Origin: Polyangiaceae bacterium
Lineage (GTDB): Bacteria; Myxococcota_A; Polyangia; Polyangiales; Polyangiaceae
DNA: 64,000 bases
NCBI GenBank assembly: GCA_947475525.1
Contig: CANJMI010000012.1
Coordinates: 116,299-180,298, forward strand
Direction of reading: 5' to 3'
Part shown: positions 17,627 to 26,908 of the stretch, one piece after another
Position numbering within the stretch: position 1 is the stretch's first letter
Layout of the letters: every line of letters starts with the position of its first letter
The notes under the pieces: generated by a model
Database searches by the model: none
What the model was told of the DNA's origin: nothing
The model's input: the letters and a program-made list of their open reading frames with translations, nothing else
Position numbers and translations under genes: made by a program

Positions 17627-20600
17627 ATGTCCCCCCGCGAACACTTCCTCGCGCGGCTCCTTCAGCTGCCGCACGTTGCCGATCCAGAGGAGCGACGCGG
17701 CATCTTCCGCCAAGCCATCGCGACGCTCGGCCACGACACGACGGCCGCAACTCCGATGGCGCTCGCTGGCGTCGACCCCATCGCATTTACGCAGAGCGTC
17801 CAGGTAGCCGCGCTCGATGGGTTGCTCGACGATCTCAGCTTCATCCAGCCCGCCGCGGCCGCGTCGGCGCTCCACCAAATCGCCAGCGCGTTGCCACTCG
17901 GCCCAGAGCGGCGCTCGATCGGTCGCAAGGTATTGACGCAACTCTACAAGGGCAACGCAGAGACCTTCGCGGTCCTCGCCACGCGCATGGCTCTCGGTCA
18001 AACGAAGGCGCTCGTCGGCGCGGGGATCCGAGCGCGCATCGAGTTGTGCCTCGGCCTGCGCGGGCCGACCGACGCGGCGACCGACCGCCTCGCCCTCGCG
18101 ATCGCGATGCGCCGCGAGCTCGCTTCGGACTGGATTTCGAGCGCCGCAACTGGGGCGCTTCCCGATCGCCGCATGGCTGCCCAATTGCTGGAGCGCGCGG
18201 CGAACGAGGCGGCCCGGCGCGCCCGCGTCGGCGATCGGCATCCACTCCAAATATTCCAGGAGCTCGCCGTTCCCGGTCGTGCCGTCGCGCCGCCGAGCTT
18301 TGGCCGCCACCGCATCGGCCCCGCGTGGGATGCGCTCCTCGCCGACCGCGAAACGCTCGTGTGGAAACACGTGGCCGTGGCACGTGGGCTCTTGTCCTCC
18401 GCGGTGCCCGAGTTCGCCGCCCAAACGCGCGCCCTCCTCTCACCGGAGTTGACGCCGACCGAATGGCGCCGCGGGGCCACTTCGCTCGTCGCGCGAGTGA
18501 GCGTCGAACGCGAGCGGGGCCTCGATGATGCTCTCGCGTTCCTCGAAGGCCCACTCCTCAAGCGCGATCCCGGCATCGCGATGGCGATGGTGTGGGGCCT
18601 CGCGCCGGTGGCCGAGGTCGAGCCGGAAGCGGCAGAGGAACTGCTCGAAGCGCTCGCCGCACTCCTGCCTATCCCGATAGCCGAGAGCGTGGTCGAACTG
18701 CGGCAGCGGCTACCCGAGTTCGGCATGCGTGCGGCCCTTCAATGTGCGGCCGCGTTGCGCGCAAACTTGACGCGCTCCGAGCTCGACGACGGTGTTGCGG
18801 CTCTCGCACGGGGCGTCGCGACGGAGCTCGAGAGCGGCCCCGCGGAGAGCAGCCTCGGCGCGTCGATCCAAGCCGCCCTCTCGGCGTTCGGCGACCGTGG
18901 CACCCGAGAGGCTTACGAGCTTGGGCGCCTCGCGCTGACCCGCGCCTCCGAGCGAATGACGGCCCTCACGAGTCTCGACGTGAGCTACGAGGGGACCGGA
19001 GTCGCGTCCACGTTGCGCCAGCGGGCGATGCTCCCCCTCCGCGAGCTCGATGCGACGCTACTCGAATCCCACACGCTCGGCGCCCTGCTGCTCCTCGACA
19101 GGCCACCGGGCAGCGAGGCGACGGGCGTCGACGCCATCGACGATCTCCACGGCCGACTCTCCGACTGGCTGCTCAAACCCGAAAGGCGGGACGCGACACC
19201 GGACGAAGCGCAGGCCCAGTCAACCTTGCATCAGCGGCAACTTCGCACGCTCTTGCACCTGATCGACAGCGGGCACACCGACTTCGGTGACGATCAGGAG
19301 CGCCGCGCGAAGATACGCCTCCGATGGGTCTCGGTCGTCGCGGCCTTCACGAACTACGTCAAGCAACGACCGCAGACTCGTCTGACGCGCGCGCTCATCG
19401 CCACCGTCGCGCGAGCCCTCGATGCGCTGGTCCGCGATGGCTCGGCCGAGCCCGTCGACGTGTTCCTGTTCGTCGCCACGCACTTCGTCGAGCCGGCTCA
19501 CCTCGCCGTCGTCGCCGAAGCGAGCATGCACCCCGACGTGACGCAATTGCTCGCCGGGTATCTCACGTACGCGCGCGCCGAGTTCGGCGGACTGCAAGTC
19601 GATCAGGCACGCGCACGAATCGACGCATTCAAGACCGTTCTCGATAGCTTTCCAAGCCAAACGACCCTCCGCACCGAGGCCCTCCGCACGACGTTCTGGA
19701 CGCTGCTCCGCTCACTCGAAACGGTGCTTGCCGCAAACTCGCTTCGCTACTTGCTGGCGGACCCGACGACCAACAACGACGGCCCCGTCGCGAGCGCCGA
19801 AGACGCGATCGTGCAGCTTCAGCAACTCATCGTCGGAGCGGAGCGACGCTGCAGCGAGCTTGTCACGAAGCACCGGGCGACACTGCCGACGCGCCATCTG
19901 CTTTCGCAGGCCATCGAGTCGGTGGTTCGCACGTCGGACGAGGACGAGCTCTACGTGGCCTTGACCGCGACGACGCGCGCCGCCGACGCCATTCTTCCGA
20001 GACCGATAGCGCAGCTCATCACTCAGGTATTGGTGTTGGTAGCCAACCTCCAGAGCGACCGCGCGAGCATCCCGTCACTGCCGGTCCATGTCAGCGAAAC
20101 ACAGCTTCCAGATTGGATTCCAGCGCGACGCGTGCTCGGGGGCTTCTACATCGTGCGGGCGCTCGGCGGCGGCAATGTCGGCTCGGTGTTCGTCGTCACT
20201 CGCGCCGAGGAACGACGTGACAAGGGCGCGCAACGCTTCGCGCTCAAGGTGCCGGAGTTCAACGCGACCGCCGCCAGGACGCTGTCGGAAACCGAATTTT
20301 TGCAGCTCTTCCGCGAGGAGGCAGGCGCGCTCCTTTCTATCCCCGAGCATCCGAACATCGCCTCCTTCGTGACCTTCGACGCCGGCGCAAAGCCGAAGCC
20401 GCTGCTGGTGATGGAGCTTGTCGAAGGCGCGAGCTGCGAGCGAATCCTTGCGTTGCAAACGGTCTCGACGCCGCTCGCCTTGCACGTCATCGATGGGATT
20501 TTAGCCGGCCTCGAGGTGATGCACGCGGTCGGCCTTGCCCATCTCGACGTCAAGCCATCGAACGTCATTCTCCGAGAAAACACAGGGGATCCTGTACTTG

Positions 20601-20995
20601 TCGACTTCGGCCTGTCGGGAAGAAAACTGCGACCAGGCTGCGCCACCCTCTGCTACGGCGCCCCGGAAATTTGGGACGCGGCCCCATCGACCTTCGCCTC
20701 CGCGCCGCCGACCGCCGCGGACGTCTACGCGTTTGGAGCCTGCGCCTACGAGCTCCTTACCGGCAAGACCCTCTTCGACGGCCCAAGTGACACCGCCATC
20801 ATCGCGCAGCACCTCACCCACGACGGCCTGCCACCCGCCATCGCCGCACTCGGCCCGGAGTTTGCTCACCTCCGCGCCTTCATCGCCGCGTCACTGCGGC
20901 AAGACGCCCGGGCACGCGCCTCGGTGCCGGAGTTGCGCGCCGCCCTTCCCGCGTTGCGAGCCGAGCTGAGGAGACGGCCCTGGCCCATCGCCTGA
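17627..20995 (+). CDS. 1122-residue protein with C-terminal non-RD protein kinase domain
   Basis: About 830 residues of mostly helical sequence, with no recognised domain and no signal peptide, precede a C-terminal kinase domain (about 835-1110). Motifs: glycine loop ALGGGNVGSV, ATP Lys in FALKVPEF, catalytic loop LAHLDVKPSN (about 968-977), metal loop VDFGLSG and ATLCYGAPEIWD. The Arg of HRD is replaced by Leu (HLD), making it a non-RD kinase that would not need activation-loop phosphorylation. The large N-terminal part could be a helical-repeat scaffold or sensor. Position of the kinase at the C terminus is unusual for bacterial Hanks kinases. Confidence 0.87.
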   Translation: MSPREHFLARLLQLPHVADPEERRGIFRQAIATLGHDTTAATPMALAGVDPIAFTQSVQVAALDGLLDDLSFIQPAAAASALHQIASALPLGPERRSIGRKVLTQLYKGNAETFAVLATRMALGQTKALVGAGIRARIELCLGLRGPTDAATDRLALAIAMRRELASDWISSAATGALPDRRMAAQLLERAANEAARRARVGDRHPLQIFQELAVPGRAVAPPSFGRHRIGPAWDALLADRETLVWKHVAVARGLLSSAVPEFAAQTRALLSPELTPTEWRRGATSLVARVSVERERGLDDALAFLEGPLLKRDPGIAMAMVWGLAPVAEVEPEAAEELLEALAALLPIPIAESVVELRQRLPEFGMRAALQCAAALRANLTRSELDDGVAALARGVATELESGPAESSLGASIQAALSAFGDRGTREAYELGRLALTRASERMTALTSLDVSYEGTGVASTLRQRAMLPLRELDATLLESHTLGALLLLDRPPGSEATGVDAIDDLHGRLSDWLLKPERRDATPDEAQAQSTLHQRQLRTLLHLIDSGHTDFGDDQERRAKIRLRWVSVVAAFTNYVKQRPQTRLTRALIATVARALDALVRDGSAEPVDVFLFVATHFVEPAHLAVVAEASMHPDVTQLLAGYLTYARAEFGGLQVDQARARIDAFKTVLDSFPSQTTLRTEALRTTFWTLLRSLETVLAANSLRYLLADPTTNNDGPVASAEDAIVQLQQLIVGAERRCSELVTKHRATLPTRHLLSQAIESVVRTSDEDELYVALTATTRAADAILPRPIAQLITQVLVLVANLQSDRASIPSLPVHVSETQLPDWIPARRVLGGFYIVRALGGGNVGSVFVVTRAEERRDKGAQRFALKVPEFNATAARTLSETEFLQLFREEAGALLSIPEHPNIASFVTFDAGAKPKPLLVMELVEGASCERILALQTVSTPLALHVIDGILAGLEVMHAVGLAHLDVKPSNVILRENTGDPVLVDFGLSGRKLRPGCATLCYGAPEIWDAAPSTFASAPPTAADVYAFGACAYELLTGKTLFDGPSDTAIIAQHLTHDGLPPAIAALGPEFAHLRAFIAASLRQDARARASVPELRAALPALRAELRRRPWPIA

Positions 20996-21047
20996 AGGCC
21001 GCGTGCGAAGTTCATCCCGCGGAGCGGGCTCGTGTAACGTCAACCGC

Positions 21048-21818
21048 ATGCGAGGTATGTCCTTCCTCTTCGTTGGGTTCACAATCTTCGGCGGAGCTTG
21101 CAGCCGAGCGCCTTCGACGCCCTCGTCTCCAGCGTCGGTCGAACGTGCACCGCTCGGGGCTTTGGCCTCGGCCTCGCCCACCGCTCTCGCGGCACCGGCG
21201 GACGCCACCGTGCAGGTGATAACGACGCCGGTCGACCTCGCCTTGGTCGGCATTCCGCTACCGGGCACCGACGTCTGCGACAAGAACTCGGATGGGTCGA
21301 TCAAAGACGAGATCCCGACAGGCCGGTATCAGGGCCTGCTCCGCAATGCGCGCTGCGATCAGCAAAAATTCCTGACCATGGCGTCGGTGATGAAGCAGCT
21401 TGGCGTCACCGAGTGCACGTACTGCCACGCGCCCGATCCGACCAATCCGAAAAAGGCGCTCTACACGGAAAGCACGCCGCGCAAAGAGATCGCCAACTGG
21501 ATGCTCTCGACGTTCGTCGACGGACTGCGCCGCGTCGATGGCAACCCGATGACGTGCCGCAGTTGCCACACGAGCGAAAAAGGAAAGGGGCACGGCGCGC
21601 CGCATTTTTTAAAAGAGCCGCGCGACGTTGCCTTCACGCAGGAGTGGATGAACGAAGTGATGACGACGCAGTTCTCGGATCGAGCCGGCGAGCGGCTCCG
21701 CTGCAAGACCTGCCATGAAGGCATGGCGCCCTCACGCGCAGGCTGGAATCCACACGTGATTCGTCAGCTCGTCCTGCTGCCGAATGGTCGCGTCACCCGC
21801 CGCGTGGGAGGCCTCTAA
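21048..21818 (+). CDS. Three-haem c-type cytochrome lipoprotein
   Basis: The ATG at 21048 (MRGMSFLFVGF) opens onto a signal peptide with a lipobox-like FGGAC; an in-frame ATG at 21003 adds a non-signal leader. Three CxxCH haem-attachment motifs are visible: CTYCH, CRSCH and CKTCH. In the 256-residue product they lie in the second half, each within a short His/Pro-rich context similar to photosynthetic reaction-centre-type cytochromes. It is probably an outer- or inner-membrane-anchored periplasmic electron carrier. It is followed after one base by the hydrolase gene, so they are likely cotranscribed. Confidence 0.88.
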   Translation: MRGMSFLFVGFTIFGGACSRAPSTPSSPASVERAPLGALASASPTALAAPADATVQVITTPVDLALVGIPLPGTDVCDKNSDGSIKDEIPTGRYQGLLRNARCDQQKFLTMASVMKQLGVTECTYCHAPDPTNPKKALYTESTPRKEIANWMLSTFVDGLRRVDGNPMTCRSCHTSEKGKGHGAPHFLKEPRDVAFTQEWMNEVMTTQFSDRAGERLRCKTCHEGMAPSRAGWNPHVIRQLVLLPNGRVTRRVGGL

Positions 21819-21819
21819 C

Positions 21820-22680
21820 GTGCAAGTAAGCTCGCTCCGTGTCAGAGGAAGCGGTGGCCTCGCGCTGCACGTGCATCGCTTCACCGACGAATCAGCCACC
21901 CCTCGTGGCGTGATGGTGCTGTGCCTCCACGGATTTCTCGACGGCGGAGCCACGTGGGATCGGGTGGCCGGCCCGCTCGCGGCGAACGGCTACGAAGTCA
22001 TCGCGCCCGATTTACGCGGCTTCGGTGGCAGCGAAAGGGTCGGAGTCGGCGGCTACTACCACTTTCCCGACTACGTAGCCGACGTCGATGCGCTTGTCCG
22101 CACGCTCGCCCCTTCGCGCCTCGTCGTCGTCGGTCACTCGATGGGCGGGACGGTCGCGTGCCTTTACGCGGGCGCACGTCCCCAAAGCCTCGAACGGCTC
22201 GTCGTCATCGAGGGGGTCGGACCGCCGTCGATGCCGCCGGACCAAGCGAAGTACCGAATGCGCCAGTGGCTCGTCGATCTCGAACGGCAGCGCACGCCTC
22301 GGCCTCTCGCGTCACTTGACGACGCCGTGCGGCGGCTCGCGATGAACCATCCAAACCTTTCGCGTGACGTGCTCGAGGTGCGAGCCCGTCAGCTCACAGT
22401 CACGTTGGACGAAGGCCTCGCTTGGGCTCATGACCCGCTGCATCGAACGACCTCCCCAATCGGCTTCTCCGCGGACGTGCTGAAGGGATATCTGAGCGAG
22501 TTCCGTTCGCCGGTGTTGTTCGTCAGCGGAGGCGAAAACGGATTTCATCCCGAAGACGAAGCCGAGCGACTGGCCGCGTTCGAGGACGTCCGCCGCGTCG
22601 AACTCCCGAGCGCCGGCCACATGGTTCATTGGACCGAGCCCGAGGCCCTCGCGCGCGAAATCGCGTCATTTATCGGCTAA
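21820..22680 (+). CDS. Alpha/beta hydrolase
   Basis: I start at the GTG at 21820, immediately after the cytochrome stop; an ATG at 21784 would overlap that gene by 35 bases. The product (286 residues) has the alpha/beta hydrolase features: oxyanion strand LCLHGFLDGG, nucleophile elbow VGHSMGG, a late acid in the region of FVSGGENGFHPED, and the catalytic His in PSAGHMVHWTEP. It is soluble with no signal peptide. Substrate is unknown; the sequence resembles epoxide hydrolase/esterase-type members. Confidence 0.9.
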   Translation: MQVSSLRVRGSGGLALHVHRFTDESATPRGVMVLCLHGFLDGGATWDRVAGPLAANGYEVIAPDLRGFGGSERVGVGGYYHFPDYVADVDALVRTLAPSRLVVVGHSMGGTVACLYAGARPQSLERLVVIEGVGPPSMPPDQAKYRMRQWLVDLERQRTPRPLASLDDAVRRLAMNHPNLSRDVLEVRARQLTVTLDEGLAWAHDPLHRTTSPIGFSADVLKGYLSEFRSPVLFVSGGENGFHPEDEAERLAAFEDVRRVELPSAGHMVHWTEPEALAREIASFIG

Positions 22681-22724
22681 TGCCCTCAAGCATTGCGCCG
22701 TCTTGCGGGAGGTCTGCGAACGTA

Positions 22725-22754
22725 TTGCAGACTGGGCCAAAGTTGGACTAGGGT
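22725..22754 (+). promoter_or_regulatory. Candidate sigma-70 promoter for tRNA-Thr
   Basis: TTGCAG at 22725-22730 and TAGGGT at 22749-22754 are separated by 18 bases. The -10 ends 13 bases before the mature tRNA start. The match is moderate and no transcript evidence is available. Confidence 0.35.
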
Positions 22755-22767
22755 TCGCCTCCACATC

Positions 22768-22839
<72 letters not shown>

Positions 22840-22963
22840 CAAAGTTCTCTCGCGTCTGCCGATGACGCCGTCTTTCCGAGGTCACGCGTGGGCAAGAGGC
22901 GCCCCTCGGGCTACGCGGTCCTATCGGTGCGATCGTAGCGGGCTCTCACAGGCCCGCTGAGCG

Positions 22964-24550
22964 TCACTCGGACGTGCGATCTCGTCGGCGTGGTCGACGT
23001 GGCTGTTGAGCATTTCCGTCGGAACGCGCAGCTTCGGTGCCCACGGAACCATCGACCGGGCCGCGATTCGGCGGCGAGAATTGCCGATGATCGGGGCCGC
23101 GATCCAACGTCGAGCCTTGCCGATGATCGGGGCCGCGATCCAACGTCGAGCCTTGCCGATGATCGGGGCCGCGGTTCGGCGGCGAGCCTTGCCGATGATC
23201 GGGGCCGCGGTTCGGCGGCGAGCCTTGCCGATGATCGGGGCCGCGGTTCGGCGGCGAGAATTGCCGATGATCGGGGCCGCGATCCAACGTCGAGCCTTGC
23301 CGATGATCGGGGCCGCGGTTCGGCGTCGATACTTGCCGATGATCGGGGCCGCGGTTCGGCGGCGCGACTTGCCGATGATCGGGGCCGCGGTTCGGCGGCG
23401 AGCCTTGCCGATGATCGGGGCCGCGATCCAACGTCGAGCCTTGCCGATGATCGGGGCCGCGGTTCGGCGTCGAGCCTTGCCGATGATCGGGGCCGCGATC
23501 CGGCGGCGCGACTTGGCGCGGTGCCCCCGACGAGAAGCGGTTCGCGACCTCAACGGGACGCGGTCCGCCGCGAATACCGAGGGCATCACGGCGCTTGCGC
23601 TCGTCGCGGTCGGCGTCCCGAATCAGATCGAGCACGGAGTCATCGCTCGCGCGCGCAGCCACGCGTCGATACCGACCCGTCAGTTGAGTCTCGGCGGTAA
23701 GCGCGTTATTTTCGTGCAGATCCCACATCTCCTCCGCGTAAGGAAGGCGAGGCGCACGCGGCACGAAGCGGGCGAGAAAGTTGTGCAGGTTGTCCACGTC
23801 CCGAATCAGGAGACGCCGCGCGTTGGTGTTGCGGGACGTATCGACCGATTGGGGAAAGTCGATCACCACGGGTTCGTCACCGGCGAGCAGCACGTTGTAA
23901 TCGGAAAGGTCTCCGTGCACGACGCCGACCGCCAACATGCGCACAACCTCCCGCATTACGCGGCCGTAGATCACCTGTGCGACCTCGGGAGTGAATGACC
24001 TATCCCCAAGCCGAGGTGCGGGGTTGCCGTCGGGATCGACCACGCACTCCATAACCAGCACGCCATCCATGAAGACGTAGGGGGTCGGGACCCGCACGCC
24101 CCCCGCGTGAAGCCGATGGATCATGTCGACTTCGGCGGACTTCCACTGAGCTTCGTCCTGCGAGCGACCGTGCTTCGAGCGTTTGTCGAGCGCACGCTGA
24201 TCGCGAGAATTGCGGGTTTTGCGGCCTTCCGTATACTCAGCGCGATGCTTGAAGGCCCGCTGGTCCGCATCCTTGTAGACCTTCGCGACGCGCAGCTCGC
24301 CTTGCGACATGACGAGGAAGACCTGCGCTTCTTTGCCGCTCATCAGCGGTCGAACGACGCGCTCAATGATGCCGTCATCGCAGAGAGAAGTGAGTGCCGC
24401 TGGAATCTGCACGTGAGCGCGGGATTCTACCCGGCTCCGCCACCAAAGGTGCTCAAAAAAGAACGACCTTCGGCGGGCGAGCGGGCGGCTAGCTCCCATT
24501 TTTAACGATTTTTTGGTGACTTGGTTTTTTGCGTGCTTGTCGCCGGACAT
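22964..24550 (-). CDS. RIO1-family atypical protein kinase with repetitive C-terminal tail
   Basis: The 528-residue protein has a RIO kinase domain (about 60-290). MSGKEAQVFLV is the flexible loop, RVAKVYK carries the ATP Lys, VVHGDLSDYNVLL is the catalytic loop (Asp in GDLS) and VVIDFPQSV is the metal-binding DFPQ variant. These are the standard RIO1 motifs. From about residue 350 the tail consists of 12 near-identical 12-residue units with core RGPDHRQ, encoded by the 36-bp tandem repeat, then a basic end (RRPRRRDR). RIO1 acts in ribosome small-subunit maturation in archaea and eukaryotes; the bacterial role is poorly known. The repetitive tail is not part of the family fold and is probably disordered. 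Confidence 0.88.
   Translation of the reverse strand: MSGDKHAKNQVTKKSLKMGASRPLARRRSFFFEHLWWRSRVESRAHVQIPAALTSLCDDGIIERVVRPLMSGKEAQVFLVMSQGELRVAKVYKDADQRAFKHRAEYTEGRKTRNSRDQRALDKRSKHGRSQDEAQWKSAEVDMIHRLHAGGVRVPTPYVFMDGVLVMECVVDPDGNPAPRLGDRSFTPEVAQVIYGRVMREVVRMLAVGVVHGDLSDYNVLLAGDEPVVIDFPQSVDTSRNTNARRLLIRDVDNLHNFLARFVPRAPRLPYAEEMWDLHENNALTAETQLTGRYRRVAARASDDSVLDLIRDADRDERKRRDALGIRGGPRPVEVANRFSSGAPRQVAPPDRGPDHRQGSTPNRGPDHRQGSTLDRGPDHRQGSPPNRGPDHRQVAPPNRGPDHRQVSTPNRGPDHRQGSTLDRGPDHRQFSPPNRGPDHRQGSPPNRGPDHRQGSPPNRGPDHRQGSTLDRGPDHRQGSTLDRGPDHRQFSPPNRGPVDGSVGTEAARSDGNAQQPRRPRRRDRTSE
23063..23494 (-). repeat. 12 x 36-bp in-frame tandem repeat in RIO kinase tail
   Basis: Twelve units of exactly 36 bp lie head to tail, with a partial unit on each side. 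Each contains GATGATCGGGGCC on the + strand. Two sequence classes alternate, differing in the adjacent codons (GCGATCCAACG versus GCGGTTCGGCG). The unit length is a multiple of three, so copy-number change keeps the frame. It is inside the RIO kinase gene. Confidence 0.95.
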
Positions 24551-24571
24551 AGGCGCCTCTACGCGTCGAGC

Positions 24572-25447
24572 ATGCGGCCCCTGCCCTTGCTCCTTGCTCT
24601 GACCTTGGGGGCGTGCTCGTCGGCGCAGAAGCCGCGGCCTCCGCTAGGCGCCCTCCCAACCGCGGTGACCACCGCCGAGCCGCTGTGGATCCCCTTTCGC
24701 GTGCATGCCGGCCGGGCCGTAAGCTTGGAGCCGCGCGAGAGTCATTTTACCGAGCTGCGGCGCTTGACCTCCGATGGCCACGCAGGGCTGCCGCTCTGGG
24801 CTCCGTCCGGCGCCGAGCTTCGGTACGTCAATCGCGCCGACTGCCGAACCATCGAGACGATTGACCTCGAGACAGGCCGCACCTCACGCGTCACGCATGC
24901 CACGGCGCTCGAGTCACTCGTGACCGCCGACACGCTCACGGCCACCGAATGCGACGGCGCACCCTCCGCGCACGCGACGACCAGCCCGCACGCACTTCAC
25001 GGCACGGCCCCCGTTTCCCTCGGCGGCATCACGAATCCGCATGCGATGCCGACGTTGTCGCCCGATCACGCGCTTCTCTCGTGGCAGGCCCACATCGAAG
25101 GCGGAGCGGACGGGAGCACCGCCATTTTCCTCAGCGCCGCGAATGGCGCACGCCCCCGTCAGGTGAGCCACGACGGGCTCATCAACGCGCATCCGACGTT
25201 CACCAAAGACGGTCGCCGAATCGTCTACTCCTCGGACCGCGACTCCGTTCCGAACGCCTCGACGTTCGCGCTCTACCTCACCGAGCCCGAAGGCCCGGTG
25301 ACCGCGTCCGGAGCCGCCCGGGTCGAGAGGCTGACCTTCGGCGACGACCGCGCGCCCCGCTTTTCACCGGACGGCAGGTGGCTCGCGTTTCTCTCGAGCC
25401 GCGGCGGAAACGGCACGGACCTCTACGTCGCGCGCTGGCTCGACTGA
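24572..25447 (+). CDS. TolB-like beta-propeller lipoprotein
   Basis: The ATG at 24572 (MRPLPLLLALTLGACSSA) gives a clean lipoprotein signal with lipobox LGAC; an upstream in-frame start at 24521 adds a non-signal leader. The 291-residue product contains PD40/WD40-like strands, including LSPDHALLSW, FTKDGRRIVYSSDRD and FSPDGRWLAFLSSRGG. TolB-like propellers are periplasmic scaffolds for protein-protein contact. It is divergent from the RIO kinase with only 21 bases between starts. The 3' end overlaps the porin gene's 3' end by 84 bases. Confidence 0.87.
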   Translation: MRPLPLLLALTLGACSSAQKPRPPLGALPTAVTTAEPLWIPFRVHAGRAVSLEPRESHFTELRRLTSDGHAGLPLWAPSGAELRYVNRADCRTIETIDLETGRTSRVTHATALESLVTADTLTATECDGAPSAHATTSPHALHGTAPVSLGGITNPHAMPTLSPDHALLSWQAHIEGGADGSTAIFLSAANGARPRQVSHDGLINAHPTFTKDGRRIVYSSDRDSVPNASTFALYLTEPEGPVTASGAARVERLTFGDDRAPRFSPDGRWLAFLSSRGGNGTDLYVARWLD

Positions 25448-26902
25448 GTCCGGAAGCTTCGGGGCGCGACCGAACTTGTACGTCAAGCCGAGCCCGACCA
25501 CGTCTCCACTCGCCGTGTACTGTCCACCGTTCACGTAGTGCGGAACGGCGTTCGCCTGCACAGGTACGAGCAACGGGCTGCGGGCATCGCGAGGATCGAC
25601 GTCGGTCGTGGCCATGAAAACGTGCGCGTAGACGGCATCGAATCGGAACCGACCCACGCGGAGGCCCGCACCGACCGAGACCGTGGCCTTCGGCGCGTCG
25701 AGGGTAAGAACGCTCAGTGACTCCGGCGGGACGGCGCTCGATTCGACACTCGCACCGGCTCGCACGTCGAGGCGAGCACTTCCGACGAGCATGGTGTATT
25801 CGCCACCCAAGCGAAGGGAAACGGAGTCACGAAAACTGCGATCGATGCGCTGCGCGGGGAAGCGATACGGATCAGGAAAACCGACCACATTACGCAGCTC
25901 GATGTCCTTCGGCGTGACCGTGATCGCGTCGAGCATTCCCCACCCCTGCATCGCTGCCGCGGCCTCGATGGCGAGCTCGGCGATGGGGCGGTACTGCACG
26001 CCAAGCGAGCCCACCCAAGGCAGGTCGAACGCGATCGACGCCGCGTCACCCTGTTGCACCGCCGTCTCGAACGCCGGCGTCGTCGGGAGCCGCGTTTTTA
26101 CCGTCGCCGGAGCACGCACGAAGAACGGAAGATGGAACGATGCTCCCAGGGTCCACTTCGGCGACGCGTTGAATTTCGCCCCTAAAACCCCGCTCGGCGC
26201 CACGATCGGGCCAGCAGAAAGCTGCGTGAGCGTGTCCCACTCGGGCTGTTCTTGCGCGCAGAGAAAGCGGTCGGGGAGGCACGTCGAGAACATCGTGGTC
26301 GCTTCGAACTTGCCGACGAGAAACTCGAGACCCGCGCCGAGCCGCCACTTCTCGTTGGGCTTCCAGCCAGCCCACGCACCGATGACGCCGAGCGCCGATC
26401 CTTCGAGGGTAATCAACGAGTAACGCTGCGGCGCGGCCTTCCCAGCCAACGATTCGGGGTAACTCATGATCGTGGCCGAAGGCGCGAACGCCCCAACCGC
26501 GAGCACGAGATCCGGGCGGAGCCTAAAACTCGCCGCGAACGTGGGCAGCGGCAAGACAGCGCTCGAACCCGTCACGGTCGGATACACACGCTCCGCACCT
26601 CCGACGACCTCCCCGGTATTCGGATCGCGCGCCTCGAGCCACGCGCGGCGCGTGTAATCACTGCCCAGACGAACCCAACTCGCGTCGAAGAGAAACTGCT
26701 CGCCCGCATCGAACACGCCGGCTGGATTGTAGGCGATCGCGCCAAGGTCATCCGCGCCCGCGATGAACGCGCCGCCGCGCGCAAGCGGTCGGACACCACG
26801 CTCCCCGAAATAAAGGCCAGCCGCGTCGGCAGGTGCAGCCGTGGCCATGACGCCGCACCCTGCGAGGAGCGCGAAACCCACACGTGAGAATTGACGCAAC
26901 AT
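25364..26902 (-). CDS. OmpP1/FadL/TodX family outer-membrane transport protein
   Basis: The 512-residue product has a signal peptide ending APADA and then the FadL-type N terminus (GLYFGERGVRPLARGGAFIA, with a following IAYNPAGV). The rest is beta-barrel-like with alternating aromatic strands. The family carries hydrophobic compounds such as fatty acids or aromatic hydrocarbons across the outer membrane. A barrel-closing GLGLTYKFG occurs about 28 residues before the stop. The final residues after that are a hydrophilic extension overlapping the convergent TolB-like gene by 84 bases. Confidence 0.9.
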   Translation of the reverse strand: MLRQFSRVGFALLAGCGVMATAAPADAAGLYFGERGVRPLARGGAFIAGADDLGAIAYNPAGVFDAGEQFLFDASWVRLGSDYTRRAWLEARDPNTGEVVGGAERVYPTVTGSSAVLPLPTFAASFRLRPDLVLAVGAFAPSATIMSYPESLAGKAAPQRYSLITLEGSALGVIGAWAGWKPNEKWRLGAGLEFLVGKFEATTMFSTCLPDRFLCAQEQPEWDTLTQLSAGPIVAPSGVLGAKFNASPKWTLGASFHLPFFVRAPATVKTRLPTTPAFETAVQQGDAASIAFDLPWVGSLGVQYRPIAELAIEAAAAMQGWGMLDAITVTPKDIELRNVVGFPDPYRFPAQRIDRSFRDSVSLRLGGEYTMLVGSARLDVRAGASVESSAVPPESLSVLTLDAPKATVSVGAGLRVGRFRFDAVYAHVFMATTDVDPRDARSPLLVPVQANAVPHYVNGGQYTASGDVVGLGLTYKFGRAPKLPDSVEPARDVEVRAVSAAAREKREPPAVR

Positions 26903-26908
26903 GATGGG

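Noticed and set aside
23063..23494. CRISPR array
   Set aside because: Units are contiguous with no unique spacers, and they are in frame inside a kinase gene.
22990..23998. Two long + strand open frames across the 36-bp repeats
   Set aside because: They exist because the 36-bp unit has no stop in several frames. They show no domain, while the minus strand carries a clear RIO kinase.
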